64,000 nucleotides of DNA from an uncultured Collinsella sp. GTDB taxonomy: Bacteria > Actinomycetota > Coriobacteriia > Coriobacteriales > Coriobacteriaceae. Location of the stretch: NCBI GenBank assembly GCA_959019945.1, contig CAUEQD010000003.1, positions 62,001 through 126,000 on the forward strand, written 5' to 3'. The position numbers and the translations under genes were made by a program. Under the pieces are notes generated by a model. It did not search any database. It saw only the letters and a program-made list of their open reading frames with translations, and was not told the origin of the DNA. Below are positions 1 to 8,612 of the stretch, piece by piece. How positions within the stretch are numbered: the stretch's first letter is position 1; each line of letters opens with the position of its first letter.

Positions 1-356
1 CTACCTGAAGGGGAAGAGCTCGCTGATGATATTCGACAGGCACGCCAACCTCAAGTACAAGTTCGGCAACAGGAAGTTCTGGGCGGAGGGCTGCTACGTG
101 TCCGCCGTCGGCCTGAACGAGGCGACGGTCGCCAAGTACATCAGGGAGCAGGAGTCCCACGACATCGCGCTGGACAAGCTGAGCGTGAAGGAGTACGAGG
201 ACCCCTTCAAGAGGGGGTGATCCCGCCGGTTCGACCGGCACGCCACGGGTCAAGATGCACTAGGCCTGGACGAAGTCCGGGCCCGCGCCTTTAGACGCGA
301 GCCCGGAGCCCGTGGGTTATACCCTAAGAGCAAACCACCCTTTTTAAGGGTGGTTC
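1..356 (+). mobile_element. Right part of an IS200/IS605-family insertion
   Basis: The window opens inside an IS200-type transposase gene (stop at 220). About 130 bases follow that look like the element's right end: a GC-rich imperfect hairpin at 276-307 (TCCGGGC... paired with ...GCCCGGA) and a hairpin at 333-355 (AACCACCC / GGGTGGTT, T-rich loop). IS200/IS605 elements carry subterminal hairpins at their ends rather than terminal inverted repeats, which fits. No tnpB-like gene follows, so this is the transposase-only (IS200) type. The left end lies outside the window and the exact right boundary is not determined. Confidence 0.7.
2..220 (+). CDS. tnpA: IS200/IS605-type transposase TnpA, C-terminal part
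   Basis: The reading frame is open from base 2 to the stop at 218-220, giving about 72 C-terminal residues; the start is outside the window. The segment FGNRKFWAEGCYVSAVG followed by a helix with AKYIREQ matches the end of HUH-fold Y1 transposases, in which a tyrosine on the C-terminal helix attacks the single-stranded end; the Tyr in AKYIREQ is the likely catalytic one. The HUH histidines would be upstream and are not visible. No disruption is seen in the visible part, but activity cannot be judged. Confidence 0.88.
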   Translation, partial: YLKGKSSLMIFDRHANLKYKFGNRKFWAEGCYVSAVGLNEATVAKYIREQESHDIALDKLSVKEYEDPFKRG

Positions 357-448
357 TGATTATGGGGGCTGGTTGGGACGGTGCCTTTGCTTGGGAGTAC
401 ACTGGGTAGTGCTTTTGTTTGTTTGCTTCCTGTTGTGGGGTGTTATTT

Positions 449-1081
449 ATGGGTAAGAAGTCTCGGGCTCGGGTTGCTGCTGCGGGGACTCGTCTTGATC
501 CTCATCGCGTGGTTGATGAGAGCGGTAAGGCTGCGCGTGCCGATAAGGAGAAGAAGGTTGGTGCGCATGCTCATCCTGAGTGGGCGCCTCATTTGAATTC
601 GGCTAGTGAGGATATGACTGCCAAGCTGTTTACTATGGTCGAGGTCATCTTGGGCGTGGTGCCTGTGGTGGTCATTGGCCTGTTCCTGGCCTCTAAGGAT
701 GCCACGAGCGTGGATAAGCTCACCGAGGTCTTTTCGCAGGAGCCCTCGATGGTGGTCACGTTTATTTCTGCGTGCCTGCAGCCGTTTGTGGCGTACATGC
801 TGTACATGATTTATCGCAAATACTGCGAGGGCGATGCGGGCTTTGCCGCCGGCAACCTGATCGGTCTTTTGTGCTCCGAGATCCTACTGCTCAATATCCC
901 GGGCGTCATCGGTATGGGCATCTTGCTGTGGCGTGTTTGGCGCAACGTTGCCCCGCACTTTGAGAGTTGGCTGTTTGAGCGCCGCGTAATGGGCGTGCTG
1001 GCAGACATCGCCGGGTCGCTCGTGATTCTCGTCTTGGCATTTATGTGCGCCACCGCCGCCCGCGGTCTCGCGGGCATGTAG
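449..1081 (+). CDS. Hypothetical multipass membrane protein
   Basis: I do not recognise the family. The protein has 210 residues: a basic, hydrophilic N-terminus of about 60 residues (MGKKSRAR...) and four hydrophobic stretches at roughly 64-84, 101-122, 134-160 and 180-205, so it is probably an integral membrane protein with a cytoplasmic N-terminal tail. The start at 449 is preferred over an in-frame ATG at 419 because a weak GGGG-rich ribosome binding site lies just before it and the extra ten residues look unnatural. It stands alone between the IS end and a long inverted repeat. Confidence 0.7.
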   Translation: MGKKSRARVAAAGTRLDPHRVVDESGKAARADKEKKVGAHAHPEWAPHLNSASEDMTAKLFTMVEVILGVVPVVVIGLFLASKDATSVDKLTEVFSQEPSMVVTFISACLQPFVAYMLYMIYRKYCEGDAGFAAGNLIGLLCSEILLLNIPGVIGMGILLWRVWRNVAPHFESWLFERRVMGVLADIAGSLVILVLAFMCATAARGLAGM

Positions 1082-1099
1082 TCTGTTCTCACCGACCAC

Positions 1100-1183
1100 G
1101 GGGCGCAGGGCGGGGAAACCTTCCCCTCTCGCTCACGGCTTCGCAGGGTCGCGCGAGGCAAAGGTTTCCCCGCCCTGCGCCCC
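1100..1183. repeat. Long perfect-arm inverted repeat
   Basis: Arms of 23 bases, 1100-1122 (beginning GGGGCGCAGGGCGGGGAAAC) and 1161-1183, are exact reverse complements around a 38-base centre containing CTCTCGCTCACGGCTTCG. It lies 19 bases after the stop of the membrane-protein gene. There is no T tract, so it is not a classical terminator. Its size and plan (long arms, unpaired T/C-rich centre) resemble the larger palindromes near 13939, 27070 and 60641, though the core is not identical. Confidence 0.7.
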
Positions 1184-1233
1184 GGCGTTGAGTCGTCGCA
1201 TGCTCGTTACAGAAAAGCTGATAATAAGTTTGT

Positions 1234-1262
1234 GTGCCGCCCCTTTGGGGCGGCACTTTTTG
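1234..1262 (+). terminator. Rho-independent terminator
   Basis: GTGCCGCCCC, a TTTG loop, GGGGCGGCAC, then TTTTTGTG. This strong hairpin with a T tract probably ends transcription from the membrane-protein gene at 449-1081. Confidence 0.85.
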
Positions 1263-1291
1263 TGTGGGGTCCCGGTCTCCACAATTTTCGT

Positions 1292-1315
1292 CAAGCTATT
1301 GGTTAGATTTTGGTC
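1292..1315 (+). promoter_or_regulatory. GTCAAGC plus 11-bp phased TTTGGT(C/T) repeats
   Basis: GTCAAGC is followed by ATTGGTT (starting 1298) and TTTGGTC (starting 1309), exactly 11 bases apart. The same arrangement, GTCAAGC plus three TTTGGT units at 11-bp period, is found at 34121-34157 ahead of the AbiEi-like gene. Helically phased repeats upstream of genes suggest an activator site or a shared promoter element; this is inference. Confidence 0.4.
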
Positions 1316-1514
1316 AGTTGGCGTAAGGGTGGAAGGCCAAAAGATTGTTGGCGAAAAAAGCTCAGAGAAAGTGCTGGTAGGGGAGTTGTTGAGCTTTTCG
1401 ACAGCTTTTGAGCAGAAGAAACTTTGTGGCTATTGCCGGCGATTGCGTTGTCGCGGTCATGGCGGTGCGGGATGCTGGTCGTAAGCGTCGAATGCTCCGA
1501 TTTTGGAGGCCAGC

Positions 1515-1949
1515 ATGGATCTGTTTCTTGAGACTCCGCAGCAACAAGCTGAGCGCATGCTGCGTCAGCAGCAACGACTCATGGAGATGCAGATGCAAGG
1601 GGCGGCAGCCCAGCCCTTTGCGCAAAATGTCGTGCCCGCTGCTGTACCTGCAGCTGTGCCCGGGTGTGAATCGGCGCCAGAGGCCTATTCCGTACAGCAA
1701 GATTCATATGCGCAGGAGCTCGCGTTCGACAAACGCCGCGCGCGCCGCCGCCGTTTGGGCCAGCGCCTGCGCACATTGGCGATGATCGTGCTCATCCCGC
1801 TGGGGCTTGCGGCCATCTTTCTGGCGTCGTATGCCCTCACGTGCATCCTCAACGGCGCATCGCCCAACGAGGTGCTCCAACATCTGTCAGCCCTCGGCCA
1901 GCGCCTAGGCGATGTCGTAACAACCATTCGTGCCGGCTGGGAGAGTTAG
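1515..1949 (+). CDS. Hypothetical small membrane protein, Gln-rich N-terminus
   Basis: 144 residues of unknown function. The N-terminal 30 residues are rich in Gln and Met (a probable short amphipathic helix), followed by an Ala/Pro/Val linker, a basic patch (KRRARRRRLGQRLR) and a single hydrophobic segment near residues 90-115, then a short tail. This looks like a one-pass membrane protein with its N-terminus inside. The start at 1515 has GGAGG six bases upstream; an upstream in-frame TTG at 1503 is less likely. It is monocistronic. Confidence 0.6.
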   Translation: MDLFLETPQQQAERMLRQQQRLMEMQMQGAAAQPFAQNVVPAAVPAAVPGCESAPEAYSVQQDSYAQELAFDKRRARRRRLGQRLRTLAMIVLIPLGLAAIFLASYALTCILNGASPNEVLQHLSALGQRLGDVVTTIRAGWES

Positions 1950-2072
1950 CGTTTGTCACATTAGGACTTCTAGGGTGTAGGGATTATCGCCACGAGTAGA
2001 ATTCTTGCATCCTGTGGGTCCTGTCGTACGACTGAATAGTATTATTGAAGATGAATAATAATAGGATTTACT

Positions 2073-2603
2073 ATGTATAAGCAGGATTTAGAGCAGACTC
2101 TTTTGGGCATTGATGAAGAGGCGGAGCTGGAAATAGGCCCACGAGACGATAGGCCGAGCGTTGTATTGGTGGGAGGAAGCGCCTTCATGCTAAACGATGT
2201 GACGAATCGGTCGGTTACACATGACATTGATGTGTTTGAGGCAGATAGGTGCCTCCGCGAGATCATAGCTCGATACCCCGAGGTGAATGGTATGGCGGTG
2301 GCATATTGTAATCAGATGCCATTCAATTACGAAGATCGTTTGATTCCCGTAGATATTGGGGCGCGTTTTATCAGGTACTTTACGCCATCCTTGGAGGACC
2401 TGGCGGTAATGAAGCTCTATGCCTACCGTCCGAACGACATCGTCGACCTCCATAGCCGAGCGTTTATCGACCGACTTGATTGGGATCTGCTCGAACGGCT
2501 TATATTCGACGAGGGAGAAGCGCTGGCGTCGTCGCCTTCGGAGCGAAGCTATCAAGAGATGGTCTGTGCATACAGACAATACAAAAAGGAGGTGCTCGGT
2601 TGA
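2073..2603 (+). CDS. Nucleotidyltransferase-like protein (DUF6036/AbiEii-like), possible toxin
   Basis: 176 residues. The segment VLVGGSAFML at 31-40 followed by DID at 51-53 is the G-S...D-x-D signature of minimal nucleotidyltransferases; such proteins in this size class are annotated as DUF6036 or AbiEii-like. The segment LEDLAVMKLYAYRPNDIVD fits the same families, which commonly act as toxins or defence effectors. The stop overlaps the TTG start of the next gene, which encodes an HTH protein, so the two are translationally coupled. The surrounding 2000-3160 is less GC-rich than its neighbours, compatible with transfer. Toxin function is inferred from architecture only. Confidence 0.7.
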   Translation: MYKQDLEQTLLGIDEEAELEIGPRDDRPSVVLVGGSAFMLNDVTNRSVTHDIDVFEADRCLREIIARYPEVNGMAVAYCNQMPFNYEDRLIPVDIGARFIRYFTPSLEDLAVMKLYAYRPNDIVDLHSRAFIDRLDWDLLERLIFDEGEALASSPSERSYQEMVCAYRQYKKEVLG

Positions 2604-3163
2604 ATCTGACCTTTGAGGGATTTTTGAAAGGCTATTGCCGAGAGCTGTCCGGGCAGCAGTCGCTGAGTTTTAGAAAACTGGTTGAGCAGGCGACGACGGT
2701 TGCGCCGCGCGTGGCGGAGCCTCTGTTTTTGCTCGCTTTGGCGCAAGGAAAAGCCGAATACGTTCTGGGTTTATCCGAGGGTTCGTGGATGGAAGAGGAT
2801 TACCGAGGCGTTTTGTCCTTGTACGATCAAGCGGGTGGCATGGCGTCTCTATGCGCCAAAAGTGAGCTCCCTAACCGTTATGCCAACGTTTGGCGTGCGT
2901 ATAGAGCGGTGAAGGAAAAGCCAGTGGCGGACAGAAGGATCAATGCCCTGATGCGAAAAAGAACATTGGGGGCGCTAGGGGAATCGGGCGTAACGCGCTA
3001 CGGTCTCTGCCGCGATTTGAATCTGAATAAGGGAAACGTGTACGCATACTTAGCCGGCGATGACTCAAAGGTGAGCAGGGAGACGGCGCGTCGCATTATG
3101 GAATATGCGGAAGAGAGAAGCTCCCAAGAAGGGGCCGGGCGCCCGATGCGTGTGGCGGGGTAA
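2600..3163 (+). CDS. HTH-domain protein, probable partner/antitoxin of the nucleotidyltransferase
   Basis: 187 residues starting at TTG 2600, which overlaps the TGA of the upstream gene; AAGGAGGTG lies seven bases before it and fixes this start. The C-terminal part (about 125-175) contains a helix-turn-helix-like segment, VTRYGLCRDLNLNKGNVYAYL, followed by SRETARRIMEY. The N-terminal two thirds is helical without a recognised domain. The tight overlap with the nucleotidyltransferase suggests a two-gene toxin-antitoxin or defence module in which this protein neutralises its partner and may bind the promoter. Family-level assignment is uncertain. Confidence 0.6.
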   Translation: MNLTFEGFLKGYCRELSGQQSLSFRKLVEQATTVAPRVAEPLFLLALAQGKAEYVLGLSEGSWMEEDYRGVLSLYDQAGGMASLCAKSELPNRYANVWRAYRAVKEKPVADRRINALMRKRTLGALGESGVTRYGLCRDLNLNKGNVYAYLAGDDSKVSRETARRIMEYAEERSSQEGAGRPMRVAG

Positions 3164-3214
3164 GATTGATCGCGGTTTTGATTGATGATCGATTGAGTTT
3201 GTTGGGCGGAGTCT

Positions 3215-4570
3215 ATGTCTGCTATTGATATCGTGCTTGTTGTGATCGCCTTGGTGGCGGTGGGGGTTGCTGTGGCTTGTGCCCTGCAGCTTAAGGGCCT
3301 TCGTGCCGAGCTGCAGGAGCGCGGCGATAGCGGGGCAGAGATGCTGGCTGCGCTCGAGCAGGCCAACAATGCGCTCGACACCCTCAATGTCGCGCTGGCC
3401 GAAACCCGCCGCACGGCAAATGCCATCGCGCAGCAGCAGGCAACCGATGCGGCCGTGGAGCAGCAACGCTACCTGACCATCGCGCGTGAGTTCTCGCAGG
3501 CTGGCGACCGTATGGATGACCTGCGTCGCGAGACGGCCCAACAGCTCGGTGCCAACCGCGAGGGCATCGAGCGCCGCCTGGACAAGGTGCGCGAGACGGT
3601 CGATGCCCAGCTGGGCGCCATCCGCAAGGACAACAACGTGCAGCTCGATCAGATGCGCGCGACGGTGGACGAGAAACTCTCCCGCACGCTCAACGATCGC
3701 CTGTCTGCATCGTTTAAGCAGGTGAGCGACCAGCTCGAGGCCGTGTACAAGGGTTTGGGCGATATGCAGTCTATCGCCACCGGCGTAGGCGACCTCAAGC
3801 GCGTGCTGGGCAACGTCAAGGCGCGTGGCATTTTGGGCGAGGTACAGCTGGGTGCAATCCTGGCGGACATCCTTACGCCCGACCAGTATCTGGAAAATGT
3901 CGCCACCAAGCCCGGCGCCTCGGAGCGGGTTGAGTTTGCCGTCAAGCTGCCGGTAGACGAGGGCGATCCCGTGCTGCTGCCGATCGACTCCAAATTCCCG
4001 GGCGACGCGTACGAGCATCTGCTCGACGCCCAGGAGTCGGGTGACGCTGAGGCCGTCGCCGCAGCGCGCAAGACGCTCGATGCGATGGTGAAACGCGAGG
4101 CAAAGGACATCTGCGAAAAGTACCTGAGCGTGCCCGCGACCACCAACTTTGGCATTATGTTCGTTCCGTTTGAGGGGCTGTACGCCGAGGTCGTCAGCCG
4201 TCCCGGGCTTATCGAGACCCTGGGCCGCGACTATCACGTCAACGTTGCCGGCCCCAGTACCATGGCGGCCATCCTCAACAGCCTGCAGATGAGCTACCAG
4301 ACGTTTAGGCTGCAAAAGCGCACCGACGACGTGTTGCGTGTGCTCTCTGCCGTCAAGGCCGAGCTGCCGCGCTATCAGGCGGCGCTGCGTCGCGCCCAGC
4401 AGCAGATCGAGACCGCGGGTAAAACGGTCGAGGGCATCATCATCACGCGCACCAACGTTATGGAGCGCAAGCTCAAGGATATCGACGCGCTGGAAGACGC
4501 GCGGGAGGTCGACGAGATCTTGGGGCTTACGTCTGCGAGCTTGCTCGCAGACCAAAAAGACGAGGACTAG
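3215..4570 (+). CDS. rmuC: DNA recombination protein RmuC
   Basis: 451 residues. There is an N-terminal membrane anchor (about 3-23), a long coiled-coil region (about 30-190, heptad-rich with many Gln, Glu and Ala) and the conserved RmuC core, with GNVKARGILGEVQLGAIL near 205-222, the LPIDSKFPGDAYEHLLDA segment, and NFGIMFVPFEGLYAEVVSRP. RmuC proteins limit inversions and other rearrangements between repeats and have a PD-(D/E)XK-like core. That is notable in a window so rich in inverted repeats. It appears monocistronic. Confidence 0.93.
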   Translation: MSAIDIVLVVIALVAVGVAVACALQLKGLRAELQERGDSGAEMLAALEQANNALDTLNVALAETRRTANAIAQQQATDAAVEQQRYLTIAREFSQAGDRMDDLRRETAQQLGANREGIERRLDKVRETVDAQLGAIRKDNNVQLDQMRATVDEKLSRTLNDRLSASFKQVSDQLEAVYKGLGDMQSIATGVGDLKRVLGNVKARGILGEVQLGAILADILTPDQYLENVATKPGASERVEFAVKLPVDEGDPVLLPIDSKFPGDAYEHLLDAQESGDAEAVAAARKTLDAMVKREAKDICEKYLSVPATTNFGIMFVPFEGLYAEVVSRPGLIETLGRDYHVNVAGPSTMAAILNSLQMSYQTFRLQKRTDDVLRVLSAVKAELPRYQAALRRAQQQIETAGKTVEGIIITRTNVMERKLKDIDALEDAREVDEILGLTSASLLADQKDED

Positions 4571-4695
4571 CTGCATCTGACGGTGGGGCGCCGGTGTAAA
4601 CGCGGGGCGCGGGCGCTTTTCGCATCGTGCTTGCTTGAAGTGCGCTTCAATGTGCAACAATGGCGTTTCGCCCTATCAGACGCGAAAGGAAGCCC

Positions 4696-6498
4696 ATGTC
4701 TCAGAGAAGCACCAGTCCGCTCAAACGCTCCACTGTGCGTCGCACGCTACAGCGTTTTTGGGATGTCACACGCACGCAGCCGCTGATCGTCTTTCTCTCG
4801 GTATTCTCGTCGGCGGGCTATATCTTTTTGCTCACGTTTGCCAACACCTACGTGATGGCCCTTATCGTCGACCGCGTCCAGGCCGGCCCCGTGGCGGGCA
4901 ACCAGGTGTTTGAGGTCTTTGGTCCCTACATTCTGGCGCTCGTGCTTGTTAACCTAGTGGGCCAAATTCTCTCCAAACTGCAGGACTACACCGTCTACAA
5001 GCTCGAGATTGCGGGCAACTATCACTTGGCGCGCCTGTGCTTTGACACGCTCTCCAATCAATCCATGACATTCCACACCAGTCGCTTTGGCGGATCGCTT
5101 GTGAGCCAGACGAGTCGTTTTATGAGCGGCTACACGGGCCTGGTGGACGTGACGGTGTATTCGCTCATTCCCACCATCACCTCGGTTGTCTGCACGGTGG
5201 CGGCGCTCGCCCCGGTGGTACCGACGTTTACCGTGATTTTGGTGGGCATCATGGTCGTCTACATCGCATTTGTCTGGCTTATGTACAAGCGCATCATGCC
5301 GCTTTCGGCCGCGACGTCCGCCGCGCAGAACAAGCTGTCGGGCGTGCTGTCCGACGCGGTCACGAATATCCTGGCCGTCAAGACCTGTGGGCGCGAGGAC
5401 TTTGAGCGCGACCTGTTCGATGCCGCCGACCGCGCCGCGCGCGACGCCGAAACGGTTTCGATGCACGCCATGATGCAGCGCAACTTTACGACCTCGGGCC
5501 TTATCGTCATCACCATGGCCGTGGTGAGTGTGTTCGTCGCGGGTGGCAACGCGTGGTTTGGCATTTCGGCCGGCGCGCTCGTCATGATCTTTACCTATAC
5601 GTACAACCTCACCATGCGTCTGAACTACGTAAGCTCCATGATGCAGCGCATCAACCGCGCGCTGGGCGATGCGGCCGAGATGACGCGCGTGCTGGACGAG
5701 CCGCGTCTGGTGGCAGACGACGAGAACGCTCCCGAGCTTAAAGTGACCGAAGGTGCGATTGATTTTGAGCACCTGAGCTTTGCATACCGTGACGCCGCGG
5801 CGGGCGAGAACGTGTTCGACGACCTGACGCTTCACGTGGCGGCGGGCCAGCGCGTGGGCCTGGTGGGTAAATCGGGCTCGGGCAAGACGACGCTCACCAA
5901 GCTGCTGTTGCGCTTGGACGATGTGCAGGGCGGCCGCGTGCTCGTGGACGGCCAAGACGTTTCGCGCTGCACGCAGCAGAGCCTGCGCCGCCAGGTTGCC
6001 TACGTGCCGCAGGAGGCGCTGCTGTTCCATCGCTCCATTCGCGAGAATATCGCCTACGGCCGCCCCGACGCAACCGACGAGCAGATCCGCGAGGCCGCGC
6101 GCCTGGCAAATGCCCTGGAGTTTATCGACCGCCTGCCCAACGGCTTTGACACCATGGTGGGCGAGCGCGGCGTCAAGCTTTCGGGCGGCCAACGTCAGCG
6201 CGTGGCCATCGCCCGCGCTATCCTGACCGACGCGCCGATCCTGGTGCTCGACGAGGCGACGTCTGCCCTCGACAGCGAGTCCGAGGCGCTGGTGCAGGAG
6301 GCGCTCGAGAACCTGATGCGCGGTCGCACCTCCATTGTGGTGGCGCATCGCCTGTCCACCGTGGCGGCGCTCGATCGCATCGTGGTGCTGGCGGACGGCG
6401 AGATTGTCGAGGACGGTACGCATGCGCAGCTTGTCGAGGCGGGCGGCGAGTACGCAAGCCTGTGGGGCCGCCAGACCGGCGCATTTTTGGAGGCTTAA
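4696..6498 (+). CDS. ABC exporter, fused permease and ATPase
   Basis: 600 residues. Six membrane segments (about 30-310) form a type IV (ABC_membrane) permease domain. The ATPase domain carries Walker A GKSGSGKTT near 390, the signature LSGGQRQRVAIARA near 494, Walker B ILVLDEATSALD near 515 and the H-loop IVVAHRLST near 547, all intact. It is a half-transporter that must dimerise; with no partner half next door it is probably a homodimer exporting lipid, drug or peptide. The start at 4696 follows GAAAGGAAG; the longer open frame from 4660 lacks a ribosome binding site. Substrate unknown. Confidence 0.92.
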   Translation: MSQRSTSPLKRSTVRRTLQRFWDVTRTQPLIVFLSVFSSAGYIFLLTFANTYVMALIVDRVQAGPVAGNQVFEVFGPYILALVLVNLVGQILSKLQDYTVYKLEIAGNYHLARLCFDTLSNQSMTFHTSRFGGSLVSQTSRFMSGYTGLVDVTVYSLIPTITSVVCTVAALAPVVPTFTVILVGIMVVYIAFVWLMYKRIMPLSAATSAAQNKLSGVLSDAVTNILAVKTCGREDFERDLFDAADRAARDAETVSMHAMMQRNFTTSGLIVITMAVVSVFVAGGNAWFGISAGALVMIFTYTYNLTMRLNYVSSMMQRINRALGDAAEMTRVLDEPRLVADDENAPELKVTEGAIDFEHLSFAYRDAAAGENVFDDLTLHVAAGQRVGLVGKSGSGKTTLTKLLLRLDDVQGGRVLVDGQDVSRCTQQSLRRQVAYVPQEALLFHRSIRENIAYGRPDATDEQIREAARLANALEFIDRLPNGFDTMVGERGVKLSGGQRQRVAIARAILTDAPILVLDEATSALDSESEALVQEALENLMRGRTSIVVAHRLSTVAALDRIVVLADGEIVEDGTHAQLVEAGGEYASLWGRQTGAFLEA

Positions 6499-6561
6499 AG
6501 CCCCCATACGTGGGACAATCGTGCCCATAGGTTTGTTATGCCGCTGAAGCGAGGAGTCGTT

Positions 6562-7227
6562 ATGCCACGCGAGACCAATGCCGCCAAACGCGAGCGCGCC
6601 ATCGAGGTGTGCGAGCGCCTTAACCGTCGCTATGGCCCGGTCGAGTGCTTCTTGGACCACGAGAATCCCTTTAGGCTGCTCATCGCGGTACTGCTCTCGG
6701 CTCAGACGACCGACGCGCAGGTCAACAAGGTGACGCCCCAACTGTTTGCCCAGTGGCCCACGCCCGAGGCCATGGCCGGGGCAAGCGTGACCGACGTGGC
6801 GGACACCATTAAGTCACTCGGCTTTTATAAGAGTAAGGCCAAGCATGCCGTGGAGGCCGCGCAGATGATCGTTGCCGACTACGGCGGCGAGGTGCCGGCC
6901 GACATGAAGGAACTCGTCAAGCTGCCGGGCGTGGGGCGCAAGACAGCGAACATCGTGCTCAACGTGGGGTACGGCATCGTGGAAGGCATCGCGGTGGATG
7001 CGCACGTCAACCGCATCGCGCACCGCCTGATGCTGAGTCCCAAGACGCACGCCAAAGAGCCGCTCAAGACCGAGCAAGATCTGCTCAAGATCTTGCCGCA
7101 CGAGTATTGGGAGTCGGTCAATCACCAGTGGATCACCTTTGGCCGCGAGATTTGCGATGCCCGTAAGCCCAAGTGCGACGAGTGCCCGCTGGCAGACCTT
7201 TGCCCCAGCGTGCGTGTGACGGGATAG
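6562..7227 (+). CDS. nth: Endonuclease III (DNA glycosylase/AP lyase)
   Basis: 221 residues. This base-excision repair enzyme removes oxidised pyrimidines. The helix-hairpin-helix LPGVGRKTANIVLN (about 119-132) carries the catalytic Lys, VDAHVNR carries the catalytic Asp, and the C-terminal cysteines (C-x6-C-x2-C-x5-C, in CDARKPKCDECPLADLC) bind a 4Fe-4S cluster. Length is normal for the family. The start at 6562 has GAGGAG seven bases upstream. It lies 63 bases after the ABC exporter gene and may be co-transcribed with it. Confidence 0.95.
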   Translation: MPRETNAAKRERAIEVCERLNRRYGPVECFLDHENPFRLLIAVLLSAQTTDAQVNKVTPQLFAQWPTPEAMAGASVTDVADTIKSLGFYKSKAKHAVEAAQMIVADYGGEVPADMKELVKLPGVGRKTANIVLNVGYGIVEGIAVDAHVNRIAHRLMLSPKTHAKEPLKTEQDLLKILPHEYWESVNHQWITFGREICDARKPKCDECPLADLCPSVRVTG

Positions 7228-7345
7228 GGCCCGGCACGTTTTGCCGGCACTCGAAGACGGCGACCAATGTTGCGCAACACATTTGGGCTGCGAAGGCTCA
7301 ATATGATGGCGGCAGATACCGTTTGTTGTGAGGGGATGCCCGAAT

Positions 7346-8404
7346 ATGTTTTGCACCAAGTGTGGCTCCGAGATGCCCGACGGAACCGATTTTTGCACGA
7401 ACTGCGGGGCGCGCATGGGCACGGCCTCTCCGGCTGCTGCGCCCGCCGAGCCCGCGTCGATGCCGGCGGCAGGGATGCCTCCCGTGCAGGGTGCCGTACA
7501 AAAGAAAGCGCATAAGCGCGCGGTGATTGCCGGCATGTGCGTGGCGGGCGTGCTCGTTGCCGGCGGTTCCGCTTTGGCGCTGACCGGCGTACTGGGTCCG
7601 CTTGGGCAGGGCAACTCATCGCAGATTACGGTACTTGGGTCCGACGAGGGTTCGGCCGAGCATAAGGACAAGGGAAGCGCCAAGGAGAAGCCTGCCGAAG
7701 AGCAAGAGGAGCCGGAAGAGCCCGGGCAGACGGGCAGCAGCGTAAAAGTCGACCTCAATGACCAGGCAACCTATGCCGCCGCGAATCTGTTCCTGTCGAA
7801 CTTTACGGAGGAGCACTTCGATCGGGACTGGTATCAGACGGGCGGCTTCGATTCGACTGACGGCCTTTCTGATGACGAGAAATACAAGCTGGTTAAGTTT
7901 ATCTGGTGCCATTTTATTGACAACGCGCCGTATCGAATCGAGAAAGGCGACTATGACAACGGTAATAGCCAGCGTGTGGCGACTGATGTGATCAATAGGG
8001 AACTCAACCGCTTGACGGGTCTGACGCTTTCCGATGCCGATATGACTTATGACAGAACGCCGGAGGGGCAGGCGATTCCTGATTCGGCCGAAGCGCATGA
8101 CGGGTACTTGTATCTGAAGCAGGAATACGGCCAGGGAAATTACAACCCATCGTGTGCCATCGTTACGGGCGCGACTGACCTTGGCGACAACATCTACGAG
8201 CTCACCTATGAGGTCTACAGTGCTGGCGGCATGTTACTTCCTTCCGACATCCCCGAGAGCACCTACGGCCTGCCAAAGGACCAGTTCATCGCCGCAATTC
8301 AAGCGGATGCATCCATGGGCCGTACCGAGACTTGCACGGTCCGCGTCGCGCAGGGTGACGGCGCTCCGATCTTCACACTGCTTAAAATGGGCGTCTACGA
8401 CTAG
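7346..8404 (+). CDS. Zinc-ribbon membrane-anchored protein of unknown function
   Basis: 352 residues. An N-terminal zinc ribbon uses Cys 3, 6, 17 and 20 (FCTKCG...FCTNCGAR). A Pro/Ala linker, one transmembrane helix (about 57-82) and an acidic linker rich in Glu, Lys and Pro follow, then a 230-residue domain that would lie outside the membrane and that I do not recognise. The layout (cytoplasmic zinc ribbon, membrane helix, external domain) recurs in the gene at 36892-38547, which has a different external domain. Such proteins are common in Coriobacteria and usually uncharacterised. A terminator follows at 8431. Confidence 0.8.
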   Translation: MFCTKCGSEMPDGTDFCTNCGARMGTASPAAAPAEPASMPAAGMPPVQGAVQKKAHKRAVIAGMCVAGVLVAGGSALALTGVLGPLGQGNSSQITVLGSDEGSAEHKDKGSAKEKPAEEQEEPEEPGQTGSSVKVDLNDQATYAAANLFLSNFTEEHFDRDWYQTGGFDSTDGLSDDEKYKLVKFIWCHFIDNAPYRIEKGDYDNGNSQRVATDVINRELNRLTGLTLSDADMTYDRTPEGQAIPDSAEAHDGYLYLKQEYGQGNYNPSCAIVTGATDLGDNIYELTYEVYSAGGMLLPSDIPESTYGLPKDQFIAAIQADASMGRTETCTVRVAQGDGAPIFTLLKMGVYD

Positions 8405-8430
8405 ACTCGGCGTATAGCTCACTCTGATAG

Positions 8431-8462
8431 CGCCAGACGGCTTGCCCGTCTGGCGTTTTTTG
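8431..8462 (+). terminator. Rho-independent terminator
   Basis: CGCCAGACGG, loop CTTGC, CCGTCTGGCG, then six T: a perfect ten-pair stem 26 bases after the zinc-ribbon gene. Confidence 0.92.
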
Positions 8463-8612
8463 CGGGGCTGTGCATGCGCTTGAGCAGGAGTATATGTCGC
8501 CGCCTGCCGCCCCATGCAAAAATGTGTTGCTAATTTAGAAGCTTATTCAAGCGCGCCGAAGTCGCGGCGTGCTGGCGTAGCATGAGCAAAAAATCAAGCA
8601 ATGGAGGGTAAC

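Larger units (their letters stand above)
1082..1514. other. Gene-free stretch of 433 bases
   Basis: No convincing coding region. It holds the long inverted repeat (1100-1183), a hairpin terminator (1234-1262) and a direct-repeat regulatory-looking motif (1298-1315). The predicted short reading frames here lack ribosome binding sites and overlap these structures. Confidence 0.6.

Noticed and set aside
1..220. REP-associated tyrosine transposase (RAYT) responsible for the palindromes
   Set aside because: The visible C-terminus matches ordinary IS200/IS605 TnpA, and the palindromes lack the GTAG-type tetranucleotide of known REP elements; the link remains only a thought.
3065..4660. 531-residue minus-strand frame opposite rmuC
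   Set aside because: No start signal and no recognisable domain; rmuC on the plus strand explains the region.
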